In this document: in pieces, positions 36,378-46,695 of the stretch
How positions within the stretch are numbered: the stretch's first letter is position 1
Layout: each line of letters begins with the position of its first letter
From: Oleispira sp963851095
Lineage (GTDB): Bacteria > Pseudomonadota > Gammaproteobacteria > Pseudomonadales > Oceanobacteraceae
Reading direction: 5' to 3'
DNA: 64,000 nt
Assembly: GCA_963851095.1 (NCBI GenBank)
Contig: CAWKOX010000003.1
Span: forward strand, 21,467 to 85,466
Notes under the pieces: generated by a model
Told to the model about the DNA's origin: nothing
Database searches by the model: none
What the model saw: the letters and a program-made list of their open reading frames with translations, nothing else
Made by a program: the position numbers and the translations under genes

Positions 36378-37036
36378 TAGTGCTGCTCCGAGTTAACTGT
36401 ATTAGGCAAGATTTTGAAATCTGGCTGCTCAACTTGTTCAGTCTTCCAGGTACGAAGTGCCCAGATGAACAAACCAATAATAAAGAAAGCACTTGGTGGC
36501 AATAACAACAGACCGTTTGACTGGTACCAACCACCATTAGTGATCAATGGTAATACTTCAAAACCAAACAAGTTACCTGCACCAAACAACTCACGAACCG
36601 TTGCGACAACAATCAATACCACTGAATAGCCAAGGCCGTTACCGATACCATCGAAGAAGCTCATCACAGGGCCGTTCTTCATAGCGTACGCTTCTGCACG
36701 ACCCATAACGATACAGTTAGTGATAATCAGACCTACGAATACCGATAGTTGCTTACTGATTTCGTAAGCGTATGCTTTCAGAATTTGGTCCACCACGATT
36801 ACCAACGAGGCAATAATAATCATCTGTACGATGATTCGAATGCTGTTTGGAATGTGGTTACGAATTAACGCAATACCAAAGTTAGAACAAGCCGTAACGG
36901 CGGTTAATGCAATACACATCACCATCGTCACTTGCAAACTGGTGGTTACAGCCAACGCTGAACACACACCTAAGATTTGTACTGCAATCGGGTTTTGGGA
37001 AAAAACCGGTTCAGTAATGACAGATTTAAGAGACAT
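36377..37036 (-). CDS. nqrD: Na+-NQR subunit D
   Basis: A 219-residue integral membrane subunit, the pseudo-symmetric partner of NqrE. Cys residues in QILGVCSALAVT and IITNCIVMGRAEA are the expected metal ligands. It overlaps nqrC upstream and nqrE downstream by one base each, typical for this tightly coupled operon. The C-terminal tail (EQVEQPDFKILP) is polar and cytoplasmic. Confidence 0.96.
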   Translation of the reverse strand: MSLKSVITEPVFSQNPIAVQILGVCSALAVTTSLQVTMVMCIALTAVTACSNFGIALIRNHIPNSIRIIVQMIIIASLVIVVDQILKAYAYEISKQLSVFVGLIITNCIVMGRAEAYAMKNGPVMSFFDGIGNGLGYSVVLIVVATVRELFGAGNLFGFEVLPLITNGGWYQSNGLLLLPPSAFFIIGLFIWALRTWKTEQVEQPDFKILPNTVNSEQH

Positions 37037-37833
37037 TAAGCACCCCCAGCTTTAGCAGTTGATAAGAACTTGCCGAACGCATCGCTACCTAACCAAAAAT
37101 TAACAAGGTTAGAAACACCACGACTGGTCAAGGTTGCACCTGATAAGCCATCAACGCTGTTCACATCGCCAGGCGCTGCTTTGCCCTTAACAACCTGAAT
37201 CGCTAACTCACCTTTTGCATCATATAATTTTTTACCAACCCACTGAGCTTTCCAAGATGGGTTATCCACCTCGCCACCAAGGCCTGGTGTTTCAGCGTGA
37301 GAGTAAAAGCCTAAACCAACGATAGTTTCAAGATCGCCTTCAAGGGCAACAAAACCATACAAGGTAGACCATAAGCCATATCCATGAATAGGAAGAACCA
37401 TTGTCTCTACCACACCGTCTTTTTCAACAGTATAAATAGCAGCAAACTTCTCTAAGCGTCGGATACTTGCGATATCTTTTGCAGGATCAAGCTTCTCAGA
37501 TAACGCAGGATCTTTAGCAGACTTCTTCTGATCAAACGCTAGAGGGTCAAAACCCGCTGCTTTGATCTCAGCCAACTCTGCATCCGTCGCATAGGTGCTT
37601 GTTTCCAAGTTAACAATACGCGTCGTAATTTGCTTGAACTGCTCTTCAACAGACTCACCTTCAACAAGAAGGCCAGCAGCTGCCAAGATGTTTTTGTTTT
37701 TGTCTAATTGCTTGTTAGCAACTTGTAGAGGCTTCAGCGATACCGCTGCACCTGCCACAATAATAGAACAAAACAAACACAATAAAATGGCAACCAATAG
37801 TGTTTTTTGAATTGAATCGTTATTACTAGCCAC
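37036..37833 (-). CDS. nqrC: Na+-NQR subunit C (FMN-binding)
   Basis: A 265-residue subunit with one N-terminal membrane helix (LLVAILLCLFCSIIVAGAAV) and a periplasmic FMN-binding domain. The covalent flavin site is the Thr of SGAT in DGLSGATLTSRG near the C-terminus. The frame is open to 37869, but I place the start at GTG 37833: GGAGA lies just upstream, and the residues ASNNDSIQKTLL match other NqrC N-termini. This start lies inside the end of nqrB, giving an 8-base overlap. FMN attachment needs ApbE, which is not coded in this window. Confidence 0.95.
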   Translation of the reverse strand: MASNNDSIQKTLLVAILLCLFCSIIVAGAAVSLKPLQVANKQLDKNKNILAAAGLLVEGESVEEQFKQITTRIVNLETSTYATDAELAEIKAAGFDPLAFDQKKSAKDPALSEKLDPAKDIASIRRLEKFAAIYTVEKDGVVETMVLPIHGYGLWSTLYGFVALEGDLETIVGLGFYSHAETPGLGGEVDNPSWKAQWVGKKLYDAKGELAIQVVKGKAAPGDVNSVDGLSGATLTSRGVSNLVNFWLGSDAFGKFLSTAKAGGA

Positions 37834-39028
37834 GAGCCATTCTCCGTTTAATATTAGCCTGCACGACAAAATGGTCGATTAGCGGTGCGAACAAGTTAGC
37901 AAACAAAATAGCCAACATCATACCTTCAGGGAACGCTGGGTTGATCACACGAATCATCACCACCATGAAACCGATCAAAGCACCAAAGAAGTACTTACCA
38001 AAATCCGTCATAGAAGCTGATACAGGGTCTGTTGCCATAAAGATCATACCAAAGGCAAAACCACCCAATACTAAGTGCCACGTCCAGTCCACTGCAAACA
38101 TAGGGTTCGTATCCGAACCGATCACATTGAATAGTAAAGAAGTAGCAATCATACCGATCATAACACCGGCAACGATACGCCAAGAAGCAATACCCATTAC
38201 CAATAGAACCGCACCACCAATGAAGATAGCGAGAGTCGATGTTTCACCCACAGAACCTTGAATCGTACCGATGAACGCATCCATCCAAGTAATGCCTGAA
38301 TCAAGAATTCCTTGAATACCGCCTTCGTTAGCAAGACCTAGAGGCGTTGCACCCGAAACACCGTCAGCCGCTGTCCATACTGCGTTACCCGACATTTGAG
38401 CTGGGTAGGCAAAGAATAAGAAAGCACGACCGGTAAGCGCTGGGTTCAAGAAGTTTTTACCCGTACCACCAAAGATCTCTTTACCGACAACCACACCAAA
38501 GGTAATACCTAAAGCAACCTGCCATAAAGGAATAGACGGAGGAAGAATCAACGCGAATAACACAGACGTTACGAAGAAACCTTCGTTAACTTCGTGTCCA
38601 CGAACTGTGGCAAACAAGACTTCCCAGAAACCACCCACGATAAAGACGACCGCATAGACAGGTAAGAAGTAAGCCGCACCAAAGACAATATTGTCCCAGA
38701 TACTTCCCGCATCATGTCCCGCACCCAGTAACTGAACTAGGCATTCACGCCAGCCTTCAATTAACGTCGCATCACCGGCAATTGCCATGTTGGCTTGTAG
38801 GCCAAGGTTATACATACCAAAGAACATAGCAGGGAAAGTACATATCCAAACTGTGATCATAATACGCTTAAGATCGATACCATCACGAACGTGAGCGGTA
38901 TTGTTGGTTACATTCGGCGGAGAATATAAACCCGTATCCAATGCTTCATACAAAGGATACATTTTTTCAAAGCGACCACCCTTCTCGAAGTGAGGCGCTG
39001 CGCTATCTAATAGTGAACGTAGACCCAT
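37826..39028 (-). CDS. nqrB: Na+-NQR subunit B (membrane FMN subunit)
   Basis: A 400-residue membrane subunit that carries FMN and is near the ubiquinone site and the sodium path. Ten or so hydrophobic helices are seen. The covalent FMN site is the Thr of SGAT in ADGVSGATPLGLANEGG. The conserved N-terminal part (LRSLLDSAAPHFEKGGRF) is present. The stop lies within the nqrC start region. Its length agrees with the Vibrio protein. Confidence 0.97.
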   Translation of the reverse strand: MGLRSLLDSAAPHFEKGGRFEKMYPLYEALDTGLYSPPNVTNNTAHVRDGIDLKRIMITVWICTFPAMFFGMYNLGLQANMAIAGDATLIEGWRECLVQLLGAGHDAGSIWDNIVFGAAYFLPVYAVVFIVGGFWEVLFATVRGHEVNEGFFVTSVLFALILPPSIPLWQVALGITFGVVVGKEIFGGTGKNFLNPALTGRAFLFFAYPAQMSGNAVWTAADGVSGATPLGLANEGGIQGILDSGITWMDAFIGTIQGSVGETSTLAIFIGGAVLLVMGIASWRIVAGVMIGMIATSLLFNVIGSDTNPMFAVDWTWHLVLGGFAFGMIFMATDPVSASMTDFGKYFFGALIGFMVVMIRVINPAFPEGMMLAILFANLFAPLIDHFVVQANIKRRMARG

Positions 39029-39030
39029 TA

Positions 39031-40365
39031 TCAGCCCTCCTGTTCGATGCGAGTTAAGTTAGTGCGCAAGATAGGACCAAACTCATACTTGCCTGGGCAG
39101 GTATAGCTGCATAACGCCAAATCTTCTTCATCTAACTCTAAAGCGCCTAAATTCACAGCCACTTCCATATCTTCAACAATCAATGCGCGAAGCAACTGCG
39201 TTGGTAAGATATCTAACGGCATAATACGCTCATACGTTCCTACTGGAACCATTGCACGTTCACTACCGTTGGTAGACGTGGTGAAATTAAACGTTTTGTT
39301 TAAGAAGCGAGAGATGTAAATCGGCATAACCGAGAAACGCTCAAAACCAGGGCGAAGATAATGCAACATTGGACGATCACGCCCTTCTTCTAATACAGAA
39401 ACCTGATTATGGAAGCGTCCTAAAAATCCAAGACCTTCCGCAGCAGTACGGCCACCGAATACAGAACCGGAAATCATACGATTTTCGCCTTCCGCCAATT
39501 CGCCAGCAGTAAGCTCAGCTAAGTTAGCACCTAATACAGTACGAACTAAGCGAGGCTTAACAACCTGTGGACCTGCTAAAGAGATCACGCGCTCTGAATT
39601 TAACAAGCCTGTTGTAAACAACTGGCCAATCGCAATCACATCTTGGTAGCCAATGCTCCAAACTGTTTTAGAAGCACTTGCCGCATCCAACTTATGGATG
39701 TGGGTACCGGCCAAACCTGCAGGGTGTGGACCAGAGAATTCTTCTGTTGTTTCAACACCCGCTGTAGGGATGCTGGAACCGGGTGCTTTACATACAAAGA
39801 CTTGACCATCGGTCAAACGCTTTAGTATTTGTACACCGGCTTTAAAAGCGTCAGCTTTCTCAGCAATAACCAGCTGAGGATCTGCGGCTAATGGATGAGT
39901 ATCCATCGCGGTAACAAAAATAGACGCTGGTGTTGTATCGAGTGCGGGTGCTTTTGAATATGGACGTGTACGTAACGCGGTCCACAAACCAGAGTCGACT
40001 AAATTCTTCTGAACCGCTTCACGGCTCACTTCATTTAGTTTATCTGCTGCATAGCTTTGAAAAGTAATTTCGTCATTACCTTCAGCTGTTACTACCACAG
40101 AAAGAAATACGCGTCGGTCGCCACGATTGATAGCCTTAACTACACCGCTCACAGGAGCAGTATATTGGACACCAGCCGTTTTCTTGTCAGTAAAAAGTAC
40201 CTGACCTTTTTTGACTCGATCACCTTCTTTCACAACCATCGTTGGCTTCATACCAACATAGTCTGGACCCACAACAGCAACTTCTGTTACTGAATTAGCC
40301 GGACTAATCGATTGCTCAGGAGTACCAGTGATGGGTAAGTCGAGACCTTGTTTAATATTGATCAT
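39031..40365 (-). CDS. nqrA: Na+-NQR subunit A
   Basis: A 444-residue peripheral cytoplasmic subunit, the first gene of the operon. The N-terminal MINIKQGLDLPITG start, the YVGMKPTMVVKEGDRVKKGQVLF biotinyl-like element and the C-terminal CSYTCPGKYEFG segment identify it. It ends 2 bases before nqrB. The region 40366-40687 upstream holds the promoter and, at its far end, the terminator of the gap gene. I see no other gene there. Confidence 0.97.
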   Translation of the reverse strand: MINIKQGLDLPITGTPEQSISPANSVTEVAVVGPDYVGMKPTMVVKEGDRVKKGQVLFTDKKTAGVQYTAPVSGVVKAINRGDRRVFLSVVVTAEGNDEITFQSYAADKLNEVSREAVQKNLVDSGLWTALRTRPYSKAPALDTTPASIFVTAMDTHPLAADPQLVIAEKADAFKAGVQILKRLTDGQVFVCKAPGSSIPTAGVETTEEFSGPHPAGLAGTHIHKLDAASASKTVWSIGYQDVIAIGQLFTTGLLNSERVISLAGPQVVKPRLVRTVLGANLAELTAGELAEGENRMISGSVFGGRTAAEGLGFLGRFHNQVSVLEEGRDRPMLHYLRPGFERFSVMPIYISRFLNKTFNFTTSTNGSERAMVPVGTYERIMPLDILPTQLLRALIVEDMEVAVNLGALELDEEDLALCSYTCPGKYEFGPILRTNLTRIEQEG

Positions 40366-40616
40366 ACGTCTTGCCTAACCACAGTTATATGCCGCCTACT
40401 GCTTTTAATAAAAACCTATTCTCAGTTGTTTAATATTTACACTAAACAGCTAGAAATAATTTTTTATTTAGAAACAAATACTTGGCCTATTATATTTAGT
40501 TAAAAAATCGCGCTAAGTATAAAGATGACAATTCCTTTTTTCCACCTAAATGCTATTAAAAGCCTTGATTAAGCTCAATCGGCTGTATAGAAACGTCATG
40601 TTGTACAAAGCTTAGA

Positions 40617-40648
40617 CAAAAAAAAGCCGTTGCGGGCTGGCAACGGCT
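40617..40648 (-). terminator. Intrinsic terminator of the GAPDH gene
   Basis: GCCGTTGC / GCAACGGC stem with a 6-nt loop, followed on the minus strand by eight T. It lies 40 bases past the GAPDH stop. Confidence 0.85.
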
Positions 40649-40687
40649 TCTTTTTATTCTTTTTTTACTCAACTAATCAGCAATCAA

Positions 40688-42139
40688 TTATTTCGCCGCT
40701 GGGTAAGTTGGGTAGAAAACACCACACATTTGCTGTGCAATACGAACAACCTGACGGCTATAACCAAACTCATTATCATACCAAACATATAGATTAACGC
40801 GCTTATCAGCGGTAATCGTTGCTTGTGCATCGACGATACCTGCATGCGAGTTACCCACGAAGTCAGTCGAAACAACTTCAGGCGAGTTAACCCAATCAAT
40901 TTGCTTTTGAACTTCAGAGTGCAAAGACACGTCACGAAGATAAGCGTTAACGCCTTCAGTCGTAATATCTTTCTTTAAGTTCAATGATAAAATCGCCATA
41001 GAAACGTTTGGCGTAGGAACACGAATCGCGTTACCCGTTAGCAAACCTTCCATAATAGGAAGTGCTTTAGCAACAGCAGAAGCCGCGCCTGTTTCGGTGA
41101 TAACCATGTTCAATGCCGCAGCACGGCCACGACGGTCACCCGCGTGATAGTTATCAATCAAGTTCTGATCGTTAGTATACGAGTGGATCGTTTCAACATG
41201 GCCATTTACAATGCCATACTCATCATTGATCACTTTCAATACAGGGGTAATTGCGTTGGTCGTACAAGACGCGGCAGACAATACCGTATCAGTTGCTTCG
41301 ATATCACCATCGTTAATACCATAAACGATGTTCTTGATATCGCCTTTACCTGGAGCCGTAAGCAATACGCGAGAAGCACCTTTAGCTTGCAAGTGACGCT
41401 CAAGGCCTGCTTGGTCACGCCAAATACCGGTATTATCAATCACTAATGCGTTATCAATGCCGTAAGCGGTGTAATCAACTTCTTCAGGGGCATTTGAATA
41501 AATGATTTGAATGTAGTTACCATTGGCAACAATTGCATTCTTTTCTTCATCAATAGAAATAGTACCGCGGAAAGAACCGTGGATAGAATCACGACGTAGT
41601 AAGCTCGCACGCTTCTCAAGATCTTTACCTTTACCCTTACGAACAACGATTGCACGTAAACGCAGGCCATTACCACCACCAGACTTTTCAATCATGATGC
41701 GCGCTAATAAACGACCAATACGACCAAAACCGTAAAGAACAACATCGCGGTTCTCTTTAGTCGCAGAGCTGCTTTCACCAAGAACATCATTTAGTTCTTC
41801 GTTCAAGAAAGTCTCAAGATCACGACCATTTGCTTCGTTACTGAATTTAACCGCTAACTTACCCACATCAATGTGAGCACGATCTAGATCCATCGTCATC
41901 ATCGCTTTAACGATTGGGAAGGTATCCAATACAGATAGCTCTTGGTCTTCCATGTGACGAACAAAGCGGTGCGCTTTTAACAAATCAATAACGGAACGGT
42001 TAATGATTGGGCGACCGTATACAGAAGTAACAATGTTCTTCTTACGGTACAAAGCACCAACCATCGGAATCATCGCTTCAGCGGTTGATTCGCGATCTGT
42101 CCAGTCCAGCATGCAAGCATCAGTCATATCTTGGCTCAT
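40688..42139 (-). CDS. Long-form glyceraldehyde-3-phosphate dehydrogenase
   Basis: A 483-residue GAPDH of the extended type found in pseudomonads and relatives. The first about 130 residues are a helical extension (MLDWTDRESTAEAMIPMVGALY and on). The Rossmann domain follows (VVLYGFGRIGRLLARIM). The catalytic Cys is in AASCTTNAITPVLK and the catalytic His in VETIHSYTNDQNLIDNYH. The substrate-binding RRGRAAALNM element and the end motif WYDNEFGYSRQVVRI are intact. It converts glyceraldehyde-3-phosphate to 1,3-bisphosphoglycerate. The long form is often tied to gluconeogenic metabolism, which is inference here. It is a monocistronic gene with its own terminator. Confidence 0.92.
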   Translation of the reverse strand: MSQDMTDACMLDWTDRESTAEAMIPMVGALYRKKNIVTSVYGRPIINRSVIDLLKAHRFVRHMEDQELSVLDTFPIVKAMMTMDLDRAHIDVGKLAVKFSNEANGRDLETFLNEELNDVLGESSSATKENRDVVLYGFGRIGRLLARIMIEKSGGGNGLRLRAIVVRKGKGKDLEKRASLLRRDSIHGSFRGTISIDEEKNAIVANGNYIQIIYSNAPEEVDYTAYGIDNALVIDNTGIWRDQAGLERHLQAKGASRVLLTAPGKGDIKNIVYGINDGDIEATDTVLSAASCTTNAITPVLKVINDEYGIVNGHVETIHSYTNDQNLIDNYHAGDRRGRAAALNMVITETGAASAVAKALPIMEGLLTGNAIRVPTPNVSMAILSLNLKKDITTEGVNAYLRDVSLHSEVQKQIDWVNSPEVVSTDFVGNSHAGIVDAQATITADKRVNLYVWYDNEFGYSRQVVRIAQQMCGVFYPTYPAAK

Positions 42140-42368
42140 GGGTCTACCTTTCCATCTATGTAATACATTTCAATGAGGGCGCTCTCCGGCAACCCTCACC
42201 ATCAAAATTAGGGCGCAAATTATGCCTGTTCTGGCTTGTTTTGACAATCCAAAGTCTTAAATGGTGTATGATTTTTACCGATTCCACTGATAATTCAAAT
42301 GAAATTAGCGGTATGACAGGGGAAGATTTTTAGAATAAAAGTTAAAAAACTAGACAAAAAAAACATAA

Positions 42369-42404
42369 AAAAGCGCCATTACCTGGCAGCTGGCAATGGC
42401 GCTT
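42369..42404 (-). terminator. Intrinsic terminator of the gene at 42468
   Basis: AAGCGCCATT and AATGGCGCTT arms around a CAGCTG-containing loop are followed by a T-run on the minus strand. It is the main feature of the non-coding stretch 42140-42467. A TTGACA at 42241 with a TATGAT 20 bases on is too widely spaced for me to call a promoter. Confidence 0.8.
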
Positions 42405-42467
42405 TAGTGTTTCAATGGGTGATACAAAATGACTGAGCAAGTACCACAAGCAGCCAGTAACAGAATA

Positions 42468-42908
42468 CTAGCTACCGAATTGCCACCATTTTTTCTCTTT
42501 CTTTTCTTCTTTCTTCTCTTTAACTTTTTCTTCTAGCGCTTCTGTTTTGTCAGCAACAACCTCTTTAGCCTGCTTAACTTTTTCTTCTTTGACATCATTC
42601 ATCTCAGCCGCTTTTTCAGCCGTTGCTTCCTTGGCCTCTTCTAGCGTCTGTTCGCCCTTCTTTTTTAAGGCTTTAAGTTCTTCTTTCTTCTCTTTCTTTT
42701 CTTCTTTAGTCATTTTTAATAACTGGCTGGCCTTCTCTTTCATCTCACCAGCTTTTTCAGAAGCAGTTTCACCCGCTTCTGCAGCCATTTCTTTTGCTGC
42801 TGCCAGCTTTTCTTTACCAGCATCAGCCCATTCAGAGGTATCAGCCATTACTGGTGCAATACAAGCACCCATTAAAACGACAGCCGCAATATTCTTTTTC
42901 ATTATCAA
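42468..42908 (-). CDS. Exported Lys/Glu/Ala-rich coiled-coil protein
   Basis: A 146-residue protein with a signal peptide (about 1-22, ending APVMA-DT). The mature part is almost wholly charged, with many EKAxE, KKEEKKE and EAKEATAEKAAEM runs that predict one long coiled-coil or helical rod in the periplasm. The tail ends in KKWWQFGS. Low-complexity sequence of this kind prevents a family call. It could be a small stress-related (YtxH/apolipophorin-like) protein. It is monocistronic with its own terminator and is divergent from mfd. Confidence 0.65.
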   Translation of the reverse strand: MIMKKNIAAVVLMGACIAPVMADTSEWADAGKEKLAAAKEMAAEAGETASEKAGEMKEKASQLLKMTKEEKKEKKEELKALKKKGEQTLEEAKEATAEKAAEMNDVKEEKVKQAKEVVADKTEALEEKVKEKKEEKKEKKWWQFGS

Positions 42909-43191
42909 TCCTTAAATCTAGTTTTTTATTTTTCTAGGTGTATTTTTAGTCGGTTTAAGATAGAGGTGCATAGGTATAAATACACGCTGTATCATTCAGA
43001 AACACAGGTGCTTCAGAACTACTTAACGCCATAGTAATTGAAAAACACCCTCAGAAAAACCCTCCAAATGCAGGGTTATTCAAAGGCTGCACACCACAAA
43101 CAACCCACACTTTGTTACAAGCTCCTAATCCGCTACACTAGGCGTCATTTGCTTTGCACTTTAAATTTGTCATTTTAAGAAGAGCCACTCG

Positions 43192-46100
43192 ATGCCCAAG
43201 CAGTCTGTTTCTAGCCCTCTTTCCCCTTCCCTCCCCATCAAAGCTGGGGACCGTCGCTTTTGGGGAGCGTTGAATAATAGCAACCAAGCACTTGCCATCG
43301 CGAGTGCCGCGCAGAAACACCCTGGTTTAACACTGGTCATTACCAAAGACACGCTCACGGCACAGCGCCTTGAAGAAGAGATTGCCTTCTTTGCAGAGGA
43401 ACTGCCGGTACTTCATCTTCCTGATTGGGAAATATTACCGTACGATACTTTTTCGCCGCACCAAGACATTATTTCTCAACGCCTGTACACATTTTCGCAA
43501 CTGCCGCTAATCAAGCGTGGCTTATTAATCGTTCCTATCAGCACCTTACTTCACAAGACTGCGCCTAAAGATTTCCTACAAGCCAACAGTTTAGTGATCA
43601 ACATGGGACAAACCCTTAATGTTGAAACACTTAGAGCGCAACTAGAAAGCGCCGGTTACAGCTGCGTCGACAATGTTTATGAACACGGTGAATTTGCCCT
43701 GCGCGGAGCCATTTTTGACATCTTTCCGATGGGTGAAGACAAGCCGTTTCGAATAGAATTATTTGATGACGAAGTGGAAACCTTACGCACCTTCGACCCA
43801 GAGACACAGCGCACCGCTGATAAAATAGAACAAATTCGGGTATTACCCGCGAATGAATACCCTCTGCATAAAGAAGGCCAGCGTAACTTCCGCCAAAACT
43901 GGTATGAATTTTTTGATACCGACCCTAAATTATCTTCTCTTTATACCGATGTTAGCCAAGGCATTGCACCTGCAGGCATTGAATACTACCTTCCGTTATT
44001 CTTTGGTGAATTGAGTAATTTATTCGACTTTCTTCCTGATAATAGCTTAATCATTCACGATGGCGATGTTGAAAATACCGCCAAGCAATTTCGTGACGAT
44101 GTGCAACTGCGCTATGAAGATCGAAGCCACGACATCCGCCGACCGCTGGTAGCCCCTAAGCACCTATTTATTAACCCTGAAGAATTATTCTCTGCCATTA
44201 ATCAGTATCCACGCATTCAATGGTATAGCGAGAATGCGCCTGACCGGGCTGGAAGCGAACAGTTCGCGACCCGCGACATTGGTGATATCAGCATCAATGC
44301 CCAAGCCGAAGAACCTATGACGCTTCTAAAGGGGTTCATAGAAACCACCATTTCTGGCGCGGCGGATAACAAAAAAAATCGCATCTTATTTTGCACAGAA
44401 TCAGCAGGTCGACGCGAAGCCGTTCGTGAGTTATTGCAACGCATTCACATTCGTCCCACCGAGCTCAACAGCTGGTCAGACTTTTTAAGCGACGATAGCC
44501 AGATTGCTATCACCATTGCTCCGCTCGATAAAGGCTTAGTAGTAAACAACGAAAGTGATTCTTCTGAATTGATCATCATCAGTGAGAATCAGCTATTCGG
44601 CCAGCGCATCATGCAGCGTCGCCGACGCACAAAAGGAAAAACTCAGGCCGAGAACGTTATTCGCGACCTGACCGAGTTAAAAGAAGGCAGCCCCGTTGTT
44701 CACCTAGATCACGGCATTGGCCGCTACTTAGGCCTGCAAACCCTTGAGATCGACAACCAAGTCAACGAATTTCTGATGCTGGCATACGCTGGGGATTCTA
44801 AGCTGTATGTGCCTGTTTCTTCATTGCACCTAATTTCACGATACGGTGGTGATAGTGAAGGCGGGCCTGTGCTTAACAAGCTAGGAACAGAGAAATGGGC
44901 CGTCGCCAAACGCAAAGCCCAAGAGAAAATTCGCGATACCGCAGCAGAATTGCTAGACATTTACGCCCGCCGCGAAGCCCGTGTCGGCTTTAAATTCTCA
45001 AAACCCGACCAAGACTATGACCGCTTTGCTGCGGCCTTCCCTTTCGAAGAAACTCCTGACCAACAAGCGGCCATCGAAGCCGTTATTGCCGACATGACCA
45101 GCCGTAAACCCATGGATCGCTTAGTCTGTGGTGACGTAGGCTTTGGTAAAACAGAAGTCGCCATGCGCGCCGCCTTTATGGCCGTACAAAGCGGTAAACA
45201 AGTCGCTATTCTGGTGCCGACTACGCTACTTGCGCAGCAGCATTATGAAAATTTCAAAGATCGTTTCGCCGACTGGCCGGTACAAGTTGAAGTGCTTTCG
45301 CGCTTTAAATCAGCCAAAGACACTCAAGCGGCTCTGGATAAAATGCGTGATGGCAAAGCCGATATCGTAATCGGTACTCACAAACTGCTACAAAAAGACA
45401 TTGTCTTCCATGAGCTGGGCTTATTAATGATCGATGAAGAACACCGCTTTGGTGTTCAGCAAAAAGAACGCATCAAAGCCTTACGCTCAGAAGTCGATAT
45501 TTTAACCCTCACTGCAACACCGATTCCTCGAACACTTAATATGGCCATGGCCAGCGTACGTGATTTATCCATCATCGCCACACCGCCAGCAAAACGATTA
45601 TCGGTTAAAACCTTCGTGCGTCAGTATGATAAGCCAACCGTTAAAGAAGCACTATTGCGTGAGATCCTTCGTGGTGGCCAGGTGTATTATCTGCATAACG
45701 AAGTCAAAAGCATTGAAAAAGCAGGTCGTGAAATCAGCGAATTAATTCCTGAAGCACGAGTCGGCATTGCCCACGGCCAAATGACCGAACGCGAACTCGA
45801 ATCCGTAATGAGTGATTTCTATCACAAGCGTTTTAACGTATTGGTCTGTACCACCATCATTGAAACCGGTATCGACATTCCATCCGCCAATACCATGATC
45901 ATTGATCGCGCCGACAAGTTTGGCTTAGCCCAGCTGCACCAATTACGCGGTCGAGTCGGACGCTCGCATCACCAAGCCTATGCTTACCTACTGACCCCAG
46001 ATGGTAAAAAGCTCAGTAAAGATGCCGAAAAACGTCTCGATGCAATCCAAAGCTCTCAAGACTTAGGGGCAGGTTTTATGCTGGCATCACACGATTTAGA

Positions 46101-46695
46101 AATTCGTGGTGCAGGTGAACTTTTGGGTGAAGAACAAAGTGGTCACATTCAAGGCATTGGCTTTAGCTTATATATGGAAATGTTAGAGCAAGCCGTTAAA
46201 TCGATTCAATCGGGTAAGAACCCGAATGCTGAAATTCCGCTGCACCAAGGCGCAGAAGTCAATCTGCATGTACCGTCATTAATTCCTGATGATTACCTGC
46301 CTGACGTTAATAGCCGCCTCACGCTCTACAAACGCATCTCTAACGCTCAAAATGACAATGAGCTAAAAGAGCTTCAAGTCGAGATGATCGATCGCTTTGG
46401 CCTTCTGCCAGAACAGGTTAAAAACCTATTTAAAGTAACCGCTCTTAAATTGCAGCTAACACCTCTCGGCATTCAAAAGCTTGATGCTGGGCCAGAATCT
46501 GGACGCATTGAATTTGGTCGCGAAACCAATATTGACCCATTCCGTTTAATTCAAATCGTTCAAACACGACCAGCAACCTATAAACTTGAAGGTGGACAAG
46601 CCCTTAAGTTTATTGAGAAGATGCCCGAAATTGATCAAAGACTCGCAGTCATCGAACGTTTATTGCTCGATCTGCAAAAGGACCCTAATTCATAA
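43192..46695 (+). CDS. mfd: Transcription-repair coupling factor Mfd
   Basis: A 1167-residue protein of full length. The N-terminal UvrB-homology region (about 30-350) holds FGALN-like WGALNNSNQALAIA, LHLPDWEILPYDTFSPHQDIISQR. The RNA-polymerase-interacting domain is near 490-570 (LKEGSPVVHLDHGIGRYLGL). The translocase has Walker A GDVGFGKTEVAMRAAF, DEEHRFG, and TATPIPRTLNMA. The second motor domain ends in GRVGRS. The C-terminal TRCF domain (PDDYLPDVNSRLTLYKRISNA and on) is complete. Mfd releases stalled RNA polymerase and recruits UvrA. Its stop overlaps the start of the next gene. Confidence 0.97.
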   Translation: MPKQSVSSPLSPSLPIKAGDRRFWGALNNSNQALAIASAAQKHPGLTLVITKDTLTAQRLEEEIAFFAEELPVLHLPDWEILPYDTFSPHQDIISQRLYTFSQLPLIKRGLLIVPISTLLHKTAPKDFLQANSLVINMGQTLNVETLRAQLESAGYSCVDNVYEHGEFALRGAIFDIFPMGEDKPFRIELFDDEVETLRTFDPETQRTADKIEQIRVLPANEYPLHKEGQRNFRQNWYEFFDTDPKLSSLYTDVSQGIAPAGIEYYLPLFFGELSNLFDFLPDNSLIIHDGDVENTAKQFRDDVQLRYEDRSHDIRRPLVAPKHLFINPEELFSAINQYPRIQWYSENAPDRAGSEQFATRDIGDISINAQAEEPMTLLKGFIETTISGAADNKKNRILFCTESAGRREAVRELLQRIHIRPTELNSWSDFLSDDSQIAITIAPLDKGLVVNNESDSSELIIISENQLFGQRIMQRRRRTKGKTQAENVIRDLTELKEGSPVVHLDHGIGRYLGLQTLEIDNQVNEFLMLAYAGDSKLYVPVSSLHLISRYGGDSEGGPVLNKLGTEKWAVAKRKAQEKIRDTAAELLDIYARREARVGFKFSKPDQDYDRFAAAFPFEETPDQQAAIEAVIADMTSRKPMDRLVCGDVGFGKTEVAMRAAFMAVQSGKQVAILVPTTLLAQQHYENFKDRFADWPVQVEVLSRFKSAKDTQAALDKMRDGKADIVIGTHKLLQKDIVFHELGLLMIDEEHRFGVQQKERIKALRSEVDILTLTATPIPRTLNMAMASVRDLSIIATPPAKRLSVKTFVRQYDKPTVKEALLREILRGGQVYYLHNEVKSIEKAGREISELIPEARVGIAHGQMTERELESVMSDFYHKRFNVLVCTTIIETGIDIPSANTMIIDRADKFGLAQLHQLRGRVGRSHHQAYAYLLTPDGKKLSKDAEKRLDAIQSSQDLGAGFMLASHDLEIRGAGELLGEEQSGHIQGIGFSLYMEMLEQAVKSIQSGKNPNAEIPLHQGAEVNLHVPSLIPDDYLPDVNSRLTLYKRISNAQNDNELKELQVEMIDRFGLLPEQVKNLFKVTALKLQLTPLGIQKLDAGPESGRIEFGRETNIDPFRLIQIVQTRPATYKLEGGQALKFIEKMPEIDQRLAVIERLLLDLQKDPNS

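Noticed and set aside
42241..42272. TTGACA and TATGAT as a promoter
   Set aside because: The spacer is 20 bases, too long, and no plus-strand gene follows for 900 bases.
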